From contig NZ_JBHTDC010000001.1 in the NCBI RefSeq assembly GCF_042666435.1, positions 1,116,001-1,180,000 on the forward strand: a stretch of 64,000 bases of DNA. The letters run 5' to 3'. Both the position numbers and the translations under genes were made by a program. The notes below the pieces were generated by a model. The model saw nothing but the letters and a program-made list of their open reading frames with translations. It was not told the origin of the DNA and made no database searches. The DNA is from Allosphingosinicella sp042666435. GTDB lineage: Bacteria; Pseudomonadota; Alphaproteobacteria; Sphingomonadales; Sphingomonadaceae. Shown here piece after piece: positions 42,805 to 50,482 of this stretch. Position 1 is the first letter of the stretch, and each line of letters begins with the position of its first letter.

Positions 42805-43766
42805 GCAAATGGAAGATGCTCGGCATCGCGGTCGCCCTGTTCGCGGTGGCCGTATCCTTGCTCAACGCCTCCTGGCTCGCGCCGAAGCCGCGGGGCAAGC
42901 TGATGCTGGTCGCGCATCGCGGCGTCGCCCAGCAATTCTCGCGCGAGGGCATCGGCATAGAGGCCTGCACCGCCGCGCGGAGCCTGCCCTCCGGACATAA
43001 TTATATCGAGAACAGCATCCGTTCGATCGAGCATGCCGTGCGGCTCGGCGCCGATGCGATCGAGCTCGACGTCCAGCCGACGGAGGACGGCCGCATGGTC
43101 GTATTCCACGATCCCACGCTCGAATGCCGCACAAACGGGACCGGCCCCGTCCGCGACCGCACCCTCGCCGAGCTGAAGGCGCTCGACATCGGCCATGGTT
43201 ATACCGCCGACGGCGGCGAAACCTTCCCGTTGCGCGGGCGCGGCGTCGGCGCCATGCCGACGGTCGAGGAGGTGCTGGAGCGGCTGCCGCGCGTGCCGTT
43301 CATCTTCCACCTCAAGACCCGCGAGGAAGGCGATGCCGACCTCCTCCTCGCCGCCTTCGCCCGCGCCGGAATCCCGTTCGGCGGGCATTATGCCTTCTAC
43401 GGCAACCCCGCCATGGTCCGCCGGATCGAGGAAAAGACCCAGGATGCCTGGACCTTCTCCAAACAGGCGGCGCGGCGCTGTCTGCTCGACTATCTGAGGG
43501 TCGGCTGGACCGGGATCGTGCCCCACGAGTGCCGGAACGCGACGGTCGTGGTGCCGCTCAACTATCAATGGGCGATGTGGGGCTGGCCCAACCGCTTCCT
43601 CGACCGGATGGAGAGGGCGAATACGCGCGTGATCCTGATGGGTGATTACAAGGACGGCGTTCCCGAGGGCATCGAGCGGCCCGAGCAGCTCGGTAAGGTG
43701 CCGCGCGGCTATCGCGGCTATCTGTGGGTTGAGGACATCTACACGATCGGCCCGGCGCTGAATTAG
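42801..43766 (+). CDS. Glycerophosphodiester phosphodiesterase-family membrane-anchored protein
   Basis: About 321 residues. An N-terminal helix (LGIAVALFAVAVSLLNASWL) anchors or exports it. The domain has MLVAHRGVAQ and later ENSIRSIEHAVRLGADAIEL, followed by DVQPTEDGRMVVFHDPTLECRTNGTG. That is the GDPD H-R-G ... E-N-(S/T) ... E-L-D-V ... V-x-x-H-D pattern with both catalytic His and metal-ligand acids, plus PTVEEVLERLPRVPFIFHLK. A hundred residues of C-terminus are less typical. It may hydrolyse glycerophosphodiesters from lipids. I give TTG 42801 (4-bp overlap with ribF) as start; ATG 42816 is an alternative. Confidence 0.85.
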   Translation: MSKWKMLGIAVALFAVAVSLLNASWLAPKPRGKLMLVAHRGVAQQFSREGIGIEACTAARSLPSGHNYIENSIRSIEHAVRLGADAIELDVQPTEDGRMVVFHDPTLECRTNGTGPVRDRTLAELKALDIGHGYTADGGETFPLRGRGVGAMPTVEEVLERLPRVPFIFHLKTREEGDADLLLAAFARAGIPFGGHYAFYGNPAMVRRIEEKTQDAWTFSKQAARRCLLDYLRVGWTGIVPHECRNATVVVPLNYQWAMWGWPNRFLDRMERANTRVILMGDYKDGVPEGIERPEQLGKVPRGYRGYLWVEDIYTIGPALN

Positions 43767-43804
43767 TGGACAGTCAGGCCCCGCCCCCGCTAAGCGGCGC
43801 GGAA

Positions 43805-46800
43805 ATGTCCGAAAAACCCGATTACAAAGACACGGTCTTCCTGCCGAAGACCGATTTCCCGATGAAAGCCGGCCTTGCAGCGAAGGAGCCGGCCATTCTC
43901 GCGCGCTGGGCGGAGGAGAAGCTCTACGAGCAGCTTCGCCAGGCCCGCGCCGGACGCAAGCGTTTCACCCTCCACGACGGCCCGCCTTATGCCAATGGCG
44001 ACCTGCACATGGGCCATGCGATGAACAAGATCCTCAAGGATATCGTCATCCGCTCGCGCTCGCTGATGGGCTTCGATGCGCCCTACATCCCCGGCTGGGA
44101 CTGCCACGGTTTGCCGATCGAATGGAAGGTCGAGGAGCAGTACAGGAAGAAGAAGCTCGACAAGGACGAGGTTCCCAAGGCCCAGTTCCGCGCCGAATGC
44201 CGGGCCTATGCCGAGAAATGGGTCGCCGTGCAGAGGGAGCAGTTTCAGCGCCTCGGCGTGATGGGCGAGTGGGACGACCCATACCTGACGATGAAATATG
44301 AGAGCGAGGCGGCGATCGTCGCCGAGCTGATGAAGTTCGCGATGAGCGGCCAGCTCTACCGCGGCGCCAAGCCGGTCATGTGGTCCCCGGTCGAGAAGAC
44401 CGCGCTGGCCGAGGCCGAGGTCGAATATGAGGACATCGTCTCGACCCAGATCGACGTGGCGTTCGAGATCGTCGAAAGCCCGATCCCGGAGCTGGTCGGC
44501 GCCCATGCGGTGATCTGGACGACCACGCCTTGGACGATCCCGGTCAACCAGGCTGTGGCGTACGGGGAGGAAGTCAACTACCGCCTAATCGAGCTGGAGT
44601 TGGCACTTTCCGACGAGTGGGGAGCTAGCGCCAAACTTGACGAAGACTCTCGATTCGATCGTGAAGAGGAACAACTGCGCCTGCGAAGCGAATTGAAGTG
44701 GCTCGGCAAGCGCGTTCTCATTGCCTCGGACTTGGTGGAAAGCTTCGTTGGCCGAGTCTCGCGATGGTACCAGGGGCTGGACCACCAAGCGCTCGGGCTA
44801 CCGATTGGCACAGTTCAGTACGAAGACGCGTTCCAGTTTGGTGATGATCCGATGCTTCGCGAGGTGGTTGTTAAAGGCACCGACCTCGCCGGCACCGTCG
44901 CCCGCCACCCGATGCACCATCTCGGCGGTTTCTTCGCCAAGCCCCGCCCGTTCCTCCCCGGCGATTTCGTCACCACCGATGCCGGGACCGGTCTCGTCCA
45001 CATGGCGCCGGACCATGGCGAGGACGATTTCCTGCTCTGCAAGGCGAACGGCATCGACACCGTCTTCGCGGTCGAGGGGGACGGGCGCTATCGCGAGGAC
45101 TGGCTCTGGCTCGGCGGCCAGGGCAGCGTCATCAACAAGAAGTTCAACGCGCCCGACGGCCCGATCTGCTCGGATTTGCGCGAGGCGGGGGCTTTGCTGT
45201 CGGCGAGCGATGATTTCCAGCACAGCTACCCGCATAGCTGGCGGTCCAAGGCCAAGGTGATCTTCCGGGCGACGCCGCAATGGTTCATTCCGATGGACCA
45301 GAAGCCGAAATTCTCGGCTTCGCTCGAAGGGGATGTCTCGACTTCGCTCGACACGAACGGGGTTGAGAGTGGAACGGGGGAATCCGTTCGCCCCGAGCGA
45401 AGTCGAGGGGTCCTCCCGAGCGAAGCCGAGGGCTCTTCCTTGCGCCAAACCGCCCTCGCCGCGATCGAGGAGACGCGCTGGGTCCCCGCCCGCTCCAAGA
45501 ACCGCATCCGCTCTATGGTCGAGGGCCGGCCGGACTGGGTGATCAGCCGCCAGCGCGCCTGGGGCGTGCCGATCGCGCTCTATGTGGACCGCAAGACCGG
45601 CGATTACCTCCGCGACGAGGCGGTGAACGCGCGCATCGTCGAGGCCTTCCGCCAGGGCGGCGCCGACGCCTGGTTCACGGCCGACCATCAGGCTCTGCTC
45701 GGCAACGAATACAGCCTCGCCGATTACGATCCGCAGTCCGACATTCTCGACGTCTGGTTCGATAGCGGCTCCACCCACGCTTATGTGATCGAGGCGCGAT
45801 ACGGCGAGGGCGTCCGCGCCGACCTCTATGTCGAGGGCTCCGACCAGCATCGCGGCTGGTTCCAGTCGTCGCTGCTCGAAAGCTGTGGCACTCGCGGCCG
45901 CGCGCCGTTCGAGGGGGTGTTGACCCACGGCTTCGCGCTCGACCAGACCGGGCGCAAGATGTCGAAGAGCGTCGGCAATGTCGTCGACCCCCTCGCCATC
46001 ATCCGCGACAACGGCGCCGACATATTGCGCATGTGGGTCGCCTCGACCGATTATTTCGAGGATGTCCGCATCGGCAAGGAAGTGCTCGCCGGCGCGTCCG
46101 ACGCCTATCGCAAACTCAGGAACACCTTCCGCTATCTGCTCGGCGCTTTGAGCGACTTCTCGGAAGAGGAAAGGGTTCCACCCGCCGACATGCCCGAGCT
46201 GGAACGCTGGGTGCTGCACCGGCTGGCGACGCTCGACGCCGAATTGCGCGAGGCGGCGGACGGCTTCGAGTTCAACCGCTACACGCGGGCGATCACCACC
46301 TTCGCCAATGACGATCTGTCGGCCTTCTTCTTCGATATCCGCAAGGACAGCCTCTATTGCGACGCGCCGACGTCGCCCAAGCGCCGCGCCTACCGGACGG
46401 TGCTGGACCATGTGTTCGAGGCTCTGGTCCGCTGGATCGCGCCGGTACTCTGCTTCACCGCCGAGGAGGTGTGGGGGAGCCGCTATCCGGAGGGCGGATC
46501 GGTGCATCTGCGGACGTGGCCGGAGATCGATGCCGGCTGGCGCGATGACGCGCTGGCGGCGGCATGGGAAACCATCCACGCTTCCCGGGAGCGAGTGACG
46601 GAAGCGATCGAGCCGTTGCGCCGCGAGAAGATCATTAGGTCAAGCAACGAGGCGAAGGTTCGGTTTCCCGACATTCAGTCCGGGATCAGGCAGGATGAGC
46701 TGGCGGAACTATTCATCGTCTCCGAAGTGGTGATGGAGCCGGGATCGAACGAAATCACGGTGACCCGCACCGACTTCGAGAAATGCGGCCGCTGCTGGCG

Positions 46801-46867
46801 CCATCTGCCCGAGGTCGAGGAAGACGGCGCGCTTTGCGCCCGCTGCGAGGAAGTCGTGAATGGCTGA
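43805..46867 (+). CDS. ileS: Isoleucyl-tRNA synthetase with a repeat-derived insertion
   Basis: 1020 residues from ATG 43805 (a GTG at 43766 is also in frame). Class I synthetase charging tRNA-Ile: PPYANGDLHMGHAMNKIL (HIGH), the CP1 editing domain with TTTPWTIPVNQA and DAGTGLVHMAPDHGEDDF, GRKMSKSVGN (KMSKS), and a C-terminal zinc ribbon CGRCWRHLPEVEED with CARC. There are two oddities. Positions 44570-44890 have lower GC, different codon use and extra residues in the editing domain. Positions ~45311-45436 add ~42 residues (PERSRGVLPSEAEGSS) between QWFIPMDQK and LAAIEETRWVPA, and these match a palindromic repeat read in frame. The enzyme should still be essential. It overlaps lspA by 8 bp. 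Confidence 0.95.
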   Translation: MSEKPDYKDTVFLPKTDFPMKAGLAAKEPAILARWAEEKLYEQLRQARAGRKRFTLHDGPPYANGDLHMGHAMNKILKDIVIRSRSLMGFDAPYIPGWDCHGLPIEWKVEEQYRKKKLDKDEVPKAQFRAECRAYAEKWVAVQREQFQRLGVMGEWDDPYLTMKYESEAAIVAELMKFAMSGQLYRGAKPVMWSPVEKTALAEAEVEYEDIVSTQIDVAFEIVESPIPELVGAHAVIWTTTPWTIPVNQAVAYGEEVNYRLIELELALSDEWGASAKLDEDSRFDREEEQLRLRSELKWLGKRVLIASDLVESFVGRVSRWYQGLDHQALGLPIGTVQYEDAFQFGDDPMLREVVVKGTDLAGTVARHPMHHLGGFFAKPRPFLPGDFVTTDAGTGLVHMAPDHGEDDFLLCKANGIDTVFAVEGDGRYREDWLWLGGQGSVINKKFNAPDGPICSDLREAGALLSASDDFQHSYPHSWRSKAKVIFRATPQWFIPMDQKPKFSASLEGDVSTSLDTNGVESGTGESVRPERSRGVLPSEAEGSSLRQTALAAIEETRWVPARSKNRIRSMVEGRPDWVISRQRAWGVPIALYVDRKTGDYLRDEAVNARIVEAFRQGGADAWFTADHQALLGNEYSLADYDPQSDILDVWFDSGSTHAYVIEARYGEGVRADLYVEGSDQHRGWFQSSLLESCGTRGRAPFEGVLTHGFALDQTGRKMSKSVGNVVDPLAIIRDNGADILRMWVASTDYFEDVRIGKEVLAGASDAYRKLRNTFRYLLGALSDFSEEERVPPADMPELERWVLHRLATLDAELREAADGFEFNRYTRAITTFANDDLSAFFFDIRKDSLYCDAPTSPKRRAYRTVLDHVFEALVRWIAPVLCFTAEEVWGSRYPEGGSVHLRTWPEIDAGWRDDALAAAWETIHASRERVTEAIEPLRREKIIRSSNEAKVRFPDIQSGIRQDELAELFIVSEVVMEPGSNEITVTRTDFEKCGRCWRHLPEVEEDGALCARCEEVVNG
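45311..45436 (+). repeat. Palindromic repeat inserted in frame in ileS
   Basis: Contains TCTCGACTTCGCTCG at 45336-45350 and, inverted, CGAGCGAAGTCGAGG at 45397-45411, followed by the same motif again as CGAGCGAAGCCGAGG (45418-45432). The cores CGAACGG (45354-45360) and CCGTTCG (45387-45393) also form an inverted pair. This is the sphingomonad intergenic repeat of the form CTCGACTTCGCTCGnnnCGAACGG. Translated, it gives VRPERSRGVLPSEAEGSS, a string often seen where this repeat is mis-annotated as protein. Here it lies inside an essential gene without breaking the frame. Confidence 0.75.
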
Positions 46868-47381
46868 AGCCACCGAAACACCTGGACAAAATCATCGTGC
46901 GCTCGGCTTCACTGTCGCCGGGCTCATCTTCCTCGCCGACCAGATCACCAAATATATCGTCACCTATCCGCTCCAGCTCCAGCAGCGGCGCATCCTGCCT
47001 TTGCTCGATTTCTTCGACCTGCGCTGGGTCGAGAATAGAGGCGTCTCGATGGGCTTCCTCACCGCCACCAGCGATCTGACGCGCTGGCTGCTGGTCGCGC
47101 TCACCGCCGCCATCTCGGTCGGCGTCGTCTTTTGGCTGTGGCGCGAGAAGCGCCGCGACGACACGGTCGCGCTCGCTTTCGTGCTCGGCGGCGCGCTCGG
47201 CAACATCGTCGATCGGGTGCGCTACGGCTATGTCGTCGATTTCGCCGACCTGCATTTCGGCGACTGGCGGCCTTTTTTGATCTTCAATGTCGCCGACGCT
47301 GCCATTACCATCGGCGTTCTGCTATTGCTGTTCCGGGCGCTGCTCACGCGCGAGCGCAAGGCCCCACACAAGGAAGTTTGA
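46860..47381 (+). CDS. lspA: Lipoprotein signal peptidase
   Basis: 173 residues, an inner-membrane aspartic peptidase that removes signal peptides from diacylglyceryl-prolipoproteins. Four hydrophobic segments: FTVAGLIFLADQITKYIV, RWLLVALTAAISVGVVFWLW, VALAFVLGGALGNIVD and AAITIGVLLLLFRALL. Catalytic Asp118 is in GNIVDRVRYGYVVDF and Asp146 in FNVADAAITIG. The DLRWVENRGVSMGFL segment is also conserved. Start ATG 46860 is 8 bp inside ileS; ileS-lspA coupling is widespread. It is needed by the several lipoproteins encoded in this window, including BamF immediately downstream. Confidence 0.97.
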   Translation: MAEATETPGQNHRALGFTVAGLIFLADQITKYIVTYPLQLQQRRILPLLDFFDLRWVENRGVSMGFLTATSDLTRWLLVALTAAISVGVVFWLWREKRRDDTVALAFVLGGALGNIVDRVRYGYVVDFADLHFGDWRPFLIFNVADAAITIGVLLLLFRALLTRERKAPHKEV

Positions 47382-47383
47382 CC

Positions 47384-47785
47384 ATGCGTACGCTCATCCT
47401 GGCCGTCCCCGCCGCCGCCTTGCTGCTGACCGCCTGCGGCATCACCGACCGGCAGCGGCCCGACGAGTTCGCCGTCAGCCGCGCCCAGCCCCTGGTCGTG
47501 CCGCCCGATTTCGCGCTCACCCCGCCCGCGCCCGGCACGCCGAGCCCGGCCGTCGCCGACAGCCGCACCCAGGCGATCGAGGCCCTGTTCGGCGGACCCG
47601 CCGCGCGCAGCGACGCCGAGCGGCTTATGCTGAACGAAGCCGAAGCCGACCGCGCCGCCCCCGGCGCCCGCTCCGTCGTCGGCTCGCCCGATACGTTGGT
47701 GGTCGACAAGGGCAGCACTACCCAGACCATCCTGGCGGTCCCCGAAGGCGACGGCCAGGAAGCCAGCGTCACGACGCCGCAATAA
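47384..47785 (+). CDS. bamF: BamF-like DUF3035 lipoprotein
   Basis: 133 residues. Lipoprotein signal TLILAVPAAALLLTAC, then the DUF3035 signature RPDEFAVSRAQPLVVPPDFA and LTPPAPGTPSP, followed by an alanine-rich helical part and a less conserved tail. In Caulobacter a protein of this family, BamF, copurifies with the outer-membrane beta-barrel assembly complex. Only 2 bp separate it from lspA, the enzyme that would process it. It is followed by a paired palindrome that probably ends the ileS-lspA-bamF transcript. The C-terminal half is low-complexity, so the call rests on the N-terminal motif. Confidence 0.85.
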   Translation: MRTLILAVPAAALLLTACGITDRQRPDEFAVSRAQPLVVPPDFALTPPAPGTPSPAVADSRTQAIEALFGGPAARSDAERLMLNEAEADRAAPGARSVVGSPDTLVVDKGSTTQTILAVPEGDGQEASVTTPQ

Positions 47786-47795
47786 AGGACGTTAG

Positions 47796-47878
47796 CGTCA
47801 TCCCGGCGAAGGCCGGGATCCCGGCGAGCAGGTCCGTGACCTTTCATCCCGGGATGCCGGCCTCCGCCGGCATGACGT
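47796..47878. repeat. Paired-palindrome element, CCGGC type
   Basis: Left arm CGTCATCCCGGCGAAGGCCG and right arm GATGCCGGCCTCCGCCGGCA followed by TGACG. Lies between convergent bamF and the porin gene, ending 7 bp from the porin stop; likely bidirectional terminator. Confidence 0.78.
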
Positions 47879-47884
47879 GAAATT

Positions 47885-48592
47885 TCAGAAACGCACCCCC
47901 AAGGACAGCACCACGCCCGCGTCCGCGTGCGGGACTTCCTCCGGCACGTCGGTGTCGACATAGCGTATGCCGGCCTGGAGCGGCCCCAGGGCCGCGCGGG
48001 CGCCCAGCGACCAGTTCCAGTAATCGCCGAACGCGCCCGCATCCTGATGCCCCGCGCCGGCGGTCAGGGTGAGCGGCGTCGTCGGAATCCCGGCCTCGAT
48101 CTCGCCGAACGTGTAGAGCATGTCCTGATCGCCGAGCGCGGCCTGTTCGGGCGCATATTTGGCGCCCGCCGTCGCCTGCACCGGGCCCAGTTGGTGCGAG
48201 ATCGACGCGTAGGGCTCGAAATAGTCGGTCTTCCCCTCGCCGTCGGGGAAATAATAATAAAGCAGGCCCGCATCCACGGACGTGCCGAGGCCGAGATTGA
48301 AGCCATAGCCGGCGTAGAGATCGAGTTCGGCGTCGCCGAAATCGCCGACCATGACGTCGCCGATCCCCTTCAAGGTCGTGCCGCGCCCGCCGACATAGAA
48401 GCCGCTGTCGGTCTGGACGGTCAGCGCGCCCTGGAGCGCCGGATCGCCCTCCGAGCGCGAGAGGCCACGGAAGCGATAATCCGACAGCAGGGTCGCCTCG
48501 CCAAAGAAGGTGATGCCGCCATCGGGAATCTGCGCCACAGCGGGCGCCGCTGCGAGCAAAGCGAGAACGGGGAGAATGGAAACGGCCTTCAT
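47885..48592 (-). CDS. TorF-family putative porin
   Basis: 235 residues. Signal peptide MKAVSILPVLALLAAAPAVA, then a beta-barrel-like alternation of aromatic/hydrophobic strands. It contains the family start GEATLLSDYRFRGLSRSEGD with its conserved S-D-Y-R-F-R-G-x-S, YVGGRGTTLKGIG, DLYAGYGFNLG and the terminal VLSLGVRF, with C-terminal Phe as expected for BAM recognition. This matches the TIGR02001/TorF group of outer-membrane proteins of unknown specificity. Promoter region upstream contains another paired palindrome (48622-48693). Confidence 0.88.
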   Translation of the reverse strand: MKAVSILPVLALLAAAPAVAQIPDGGITFFGEATLLSDYRFRGLSRSEGDPALQGALTVQTDSGFYVGGRGTTLKGIGDVMVGDFGDAELDLYAGYGFNLGLGTSVDAGLLYYYFPDGEGKTDYFEPYASISHQLGPVQATAGAKYAPEQAALGDQDMLYTFGEIEAGIPTTPLTLTAGAGHQDAGAFGDYWNWSLGARAALGPLQAGIRYVDTDVPEEVPHADAGVVLSLGVRF

Positions 48593-48621
48593 GTCGACAC
48601 CTCGATACGCACTCGTAATCC

Positions 48622-48693
48622 CGTCATTCCAGCGGAAGCTGGAATCCCTTTGTTCTACAAAACAGGGAGATTCCAGCTTTCGCTGGAATGACG
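48622..48693. repeat. Paired-palindrome element upstream of porin gene
   Basis: Left arm CGTCATTCCAGCGGAAGCTG and right arm ATTCCAGCTTTCGCTGGAAT plus GACG, spacer ~27 bp. This copy lies between divergently transcribed genes (porin and a hypothetical protein), a place where it cannot be a simple terminator. Confidence 0.8.
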
Positions 48694-48777
48694 GCTCAGG
48701 ATGACACCTACCGCCCTCTCCTCCTCGCCGCCACGCATTAGCCCTTCCTTAGCGCCCGTGCGGTAGAAAGGCGCGCC

Positions 48778-49137
48778 ATGACGCATCAATCCGAACCCCT
48801 GACCGCGCCTGCGACGAACGATGCCGGCCGCCAGGTCGCGCAGCTGCGCCATGTCCTGGGTCTGGTCGGAAAGATCGCCGGACGCCCCGACGCCGAAGCC
48901 GGCGACGCCGCCTTGGACGAATGCGCCCGAGTCACCGGCGCCTATGATACCGCTATGCCCATCGTCCAGCGTCAATTCGATGCACTGGCCGCCGAGACCG
49001 CTGCCTGGGCGGCCGCCGGAGTCGCCGCCTTGCTGGCCGCCGGCGGCGACCGCATTCAGCCCCGCGCCGCCGCCGCCCGCCTCGCCGACGAGCTGGACGT
49101 GGCGCTGGCGCGCCTGCGCGGCCTGTTGCGCGCCTGA
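48778..49137 (+). CDS. Small helical hypothetical protein
   Basis: 119 residues, alanine-rich and predicted all-helical: QVAQLRHVLGLVGKIAG, AGDAALDECARVTGAYDTAM, PIVQRQFDALAAETAAWAAA, RLADELDVALARLRGLLRA. No signal peptide or membrane helix is evident despite the hydrophobic middle. GC3 and codon use match the neighbours, and the frame is uninterrupted, so I consider it a real gene. No family recognised. It converges with the mscS gene across a 28-bp gap. Confidence 0.6.
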   Translation: MTHQSEPLTAPATNDAGRQVAQLRHVLGLVGKIAGRPDAEAGDAALDECARVTGAYDTAMPIVQRQFDALAAETAAWAAAGVAALLAAGGDRIQPRAAAARLADELDVALARLRGLLRA

Positions 49138-49165
49138 GCCAACGCCCGGCATGGGCCGGCGAACG

Positions 49166-50482
49166 TCAGTCGTCCGACGTGTCTTCCGCAGAGGCTTTGG
49201 CAAAGCGCATCGCATCGGCCGGCCATTCCTTCACCCTGATGTCGCGCTGCGGGAAGGGGAGGCTGACCTCATGCTCCTTGAACAAAGTCCATAGCCGGTT
49301 GAGGATGTCGGATCGCACGCTCGCCACGCCCGCCTCGGGATCGCTGATCCAGACACGGATCTCGTGCTCGACCGCATTGTCGCCGAAGCCACGCATCCAG
49401 ACGCTGGGCTTGGGCGTGGCGAGCACCCGCGCCGACGACGCGGCCGCCTCCGCCATCAGCCGCTGGGCCAGCGCCACGTCGCAATCATAGCCGACCCCCA
49501 CGGGAATGCTGACCCGGACGTCGCGCGTCGAATAGGACCAGTTGACGACCTCTTCGGTCATCAGAATCTCGTTGGGGATCAGATGCTCCTTGCCCTCGCG
49601 GGTGACGATCGAGACGGCGCGGACGCCGATCTTGTTGACCGAGCCGAAGCTCTCGCCAACCGCGATCACGTCGCCCGGCTTGATCGAGCGGTCCATCAAC
49701 AGGATGATGCCTGCGATGAGATTGCCGAACGTCTTTTGCAATCCGAAGCCGATGGCGAGGCCGAACGCGCCGGAAAAGACGGCCAACGCGGTGAGATCGA
49801 TGCCGACCAAATCGATGCCGACGAAGAAGGCGGCGACGAGAAGCGCGATCGCGACCAGCTTCTGGACCAGCAATTGCTGCGTCGAATCGAGCCCGGAGGC
49901 GCGCTTCACCGAATGGCCGACGATCCGGTTGACGAGCTTTACCGTGGCGAACAGAGCGAGGAGGGTGGTGGCGATCTGCAGCAAGGTCAGCAGGGAGAAG
50001 CGCCGTCTCCCGACCGAGAAGCCGACGCGATCGAGGATATCGGTGATCGGCGTCAGGCCGCCCGCGGCTTCCGTGAGCACGATGAGGAAGACGATCAGCG
50101 CCAGCGATCCCGCGATCCAGCGCGCCACGCCGACCCCGCGGGCGACCTCGGCGAAGAGCATCGCCGCCGCGAAGGCGAGCGCCAGTCCGATGACGAACGA
50201 GGCGATGACCGGCCAGTGGTAAGCCTGGAGCGCGACCGCGAGGATCAGGGCGGCCGTGAAATCGCGCACCAGGCTGCACATCCGCGCCGCCATGCCTTCA
50301 TTGCGGTTTCCGACGTGGCGCTCCCACAAGGCTGCGAGGCGCGGCCCAAGGCTGCGCCCGGCGATCCAGGCCAGCAGCCAGGCGGCGAAGGCCAGTCCGA
50401 CGGCCACTCCCGACACCAGGAATTGAGGATCGGACGGAAGCGTCAGTCCGAGATCAGCGGCGATCCGGCGAACGATATTCAT
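49166..50482 (-). CDS. Small-conductance mechanosensitive channel (MscS family)
   Basis: 438 residues with about five N-terminal membrane helices (FLVSGVAVGLAFAAWLLAWI, ALILAVALQAYHWPVIASFV, IAGSLALIVFLIVLTEAAGG). The pore helix and signature follow: AVFSGAFGLAIGFGLQKTFG, then NLIAGIILLMDRSIKPGDVI. The cytoplasmic MscS beta domain follows (GSVNKIGVRAVSIVTREGKE, HLIPNEILMTEEVVNWSYS). It releases solutes on hypo-osmotic shock, which pairs logically with NAGGN accumulation elsewhere in the window. The start overlaps the metC stop (ATGA), making it third in an sseA-metC-mscS transcript, a grouping with no obvious biochemical theme. Confidence 0.93.
   Translation of the reverse strand: MNIVRRIAADLGLTLPSDPQFLVSGVAVGLAFAAWLLAWIAGRSLGPRLAALWERHVGNRNEGMAARMCSLVRDFTAALILAVALQAYHWPVIASFVIGLALAFAAAMLFAEVARGVGVARWIAGSLALIVFLIVLTEAAGGLTPITDILDRVGFSVGRRRFSLLTLLQIATTLLALFATVKLVNRIVGHSVKRASGLDSTQQLLVQKLVAIALLVAAFFVGIDLVGIDLTALAVFSGAFGLAIGFGLQKTFGNLIAGIILLMDRSIKPGDVIAVGESFGSVNKIGVRAVSIVTREGKEHLIPNEILMTEEVVNWSYSTRDVRVSIPVGVGYDCDVALAQRLMAEAAASSARVLATPKPSVWMRGFGDNAVEHEIRVWISDPEAGVASVRSDILNRLWTLFKEHEVSLPFPQRDIRVKEWPADAMRFAKASAEDTSDD

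Noticed and set aside
36892..48693. Regularly spaced palindromes considered as a CRISPR array
   Set aside because: The copies are kilobases apart, intergenic, variable in sequence and paired; there is no spacer-repeat periodicity and no cas gene.
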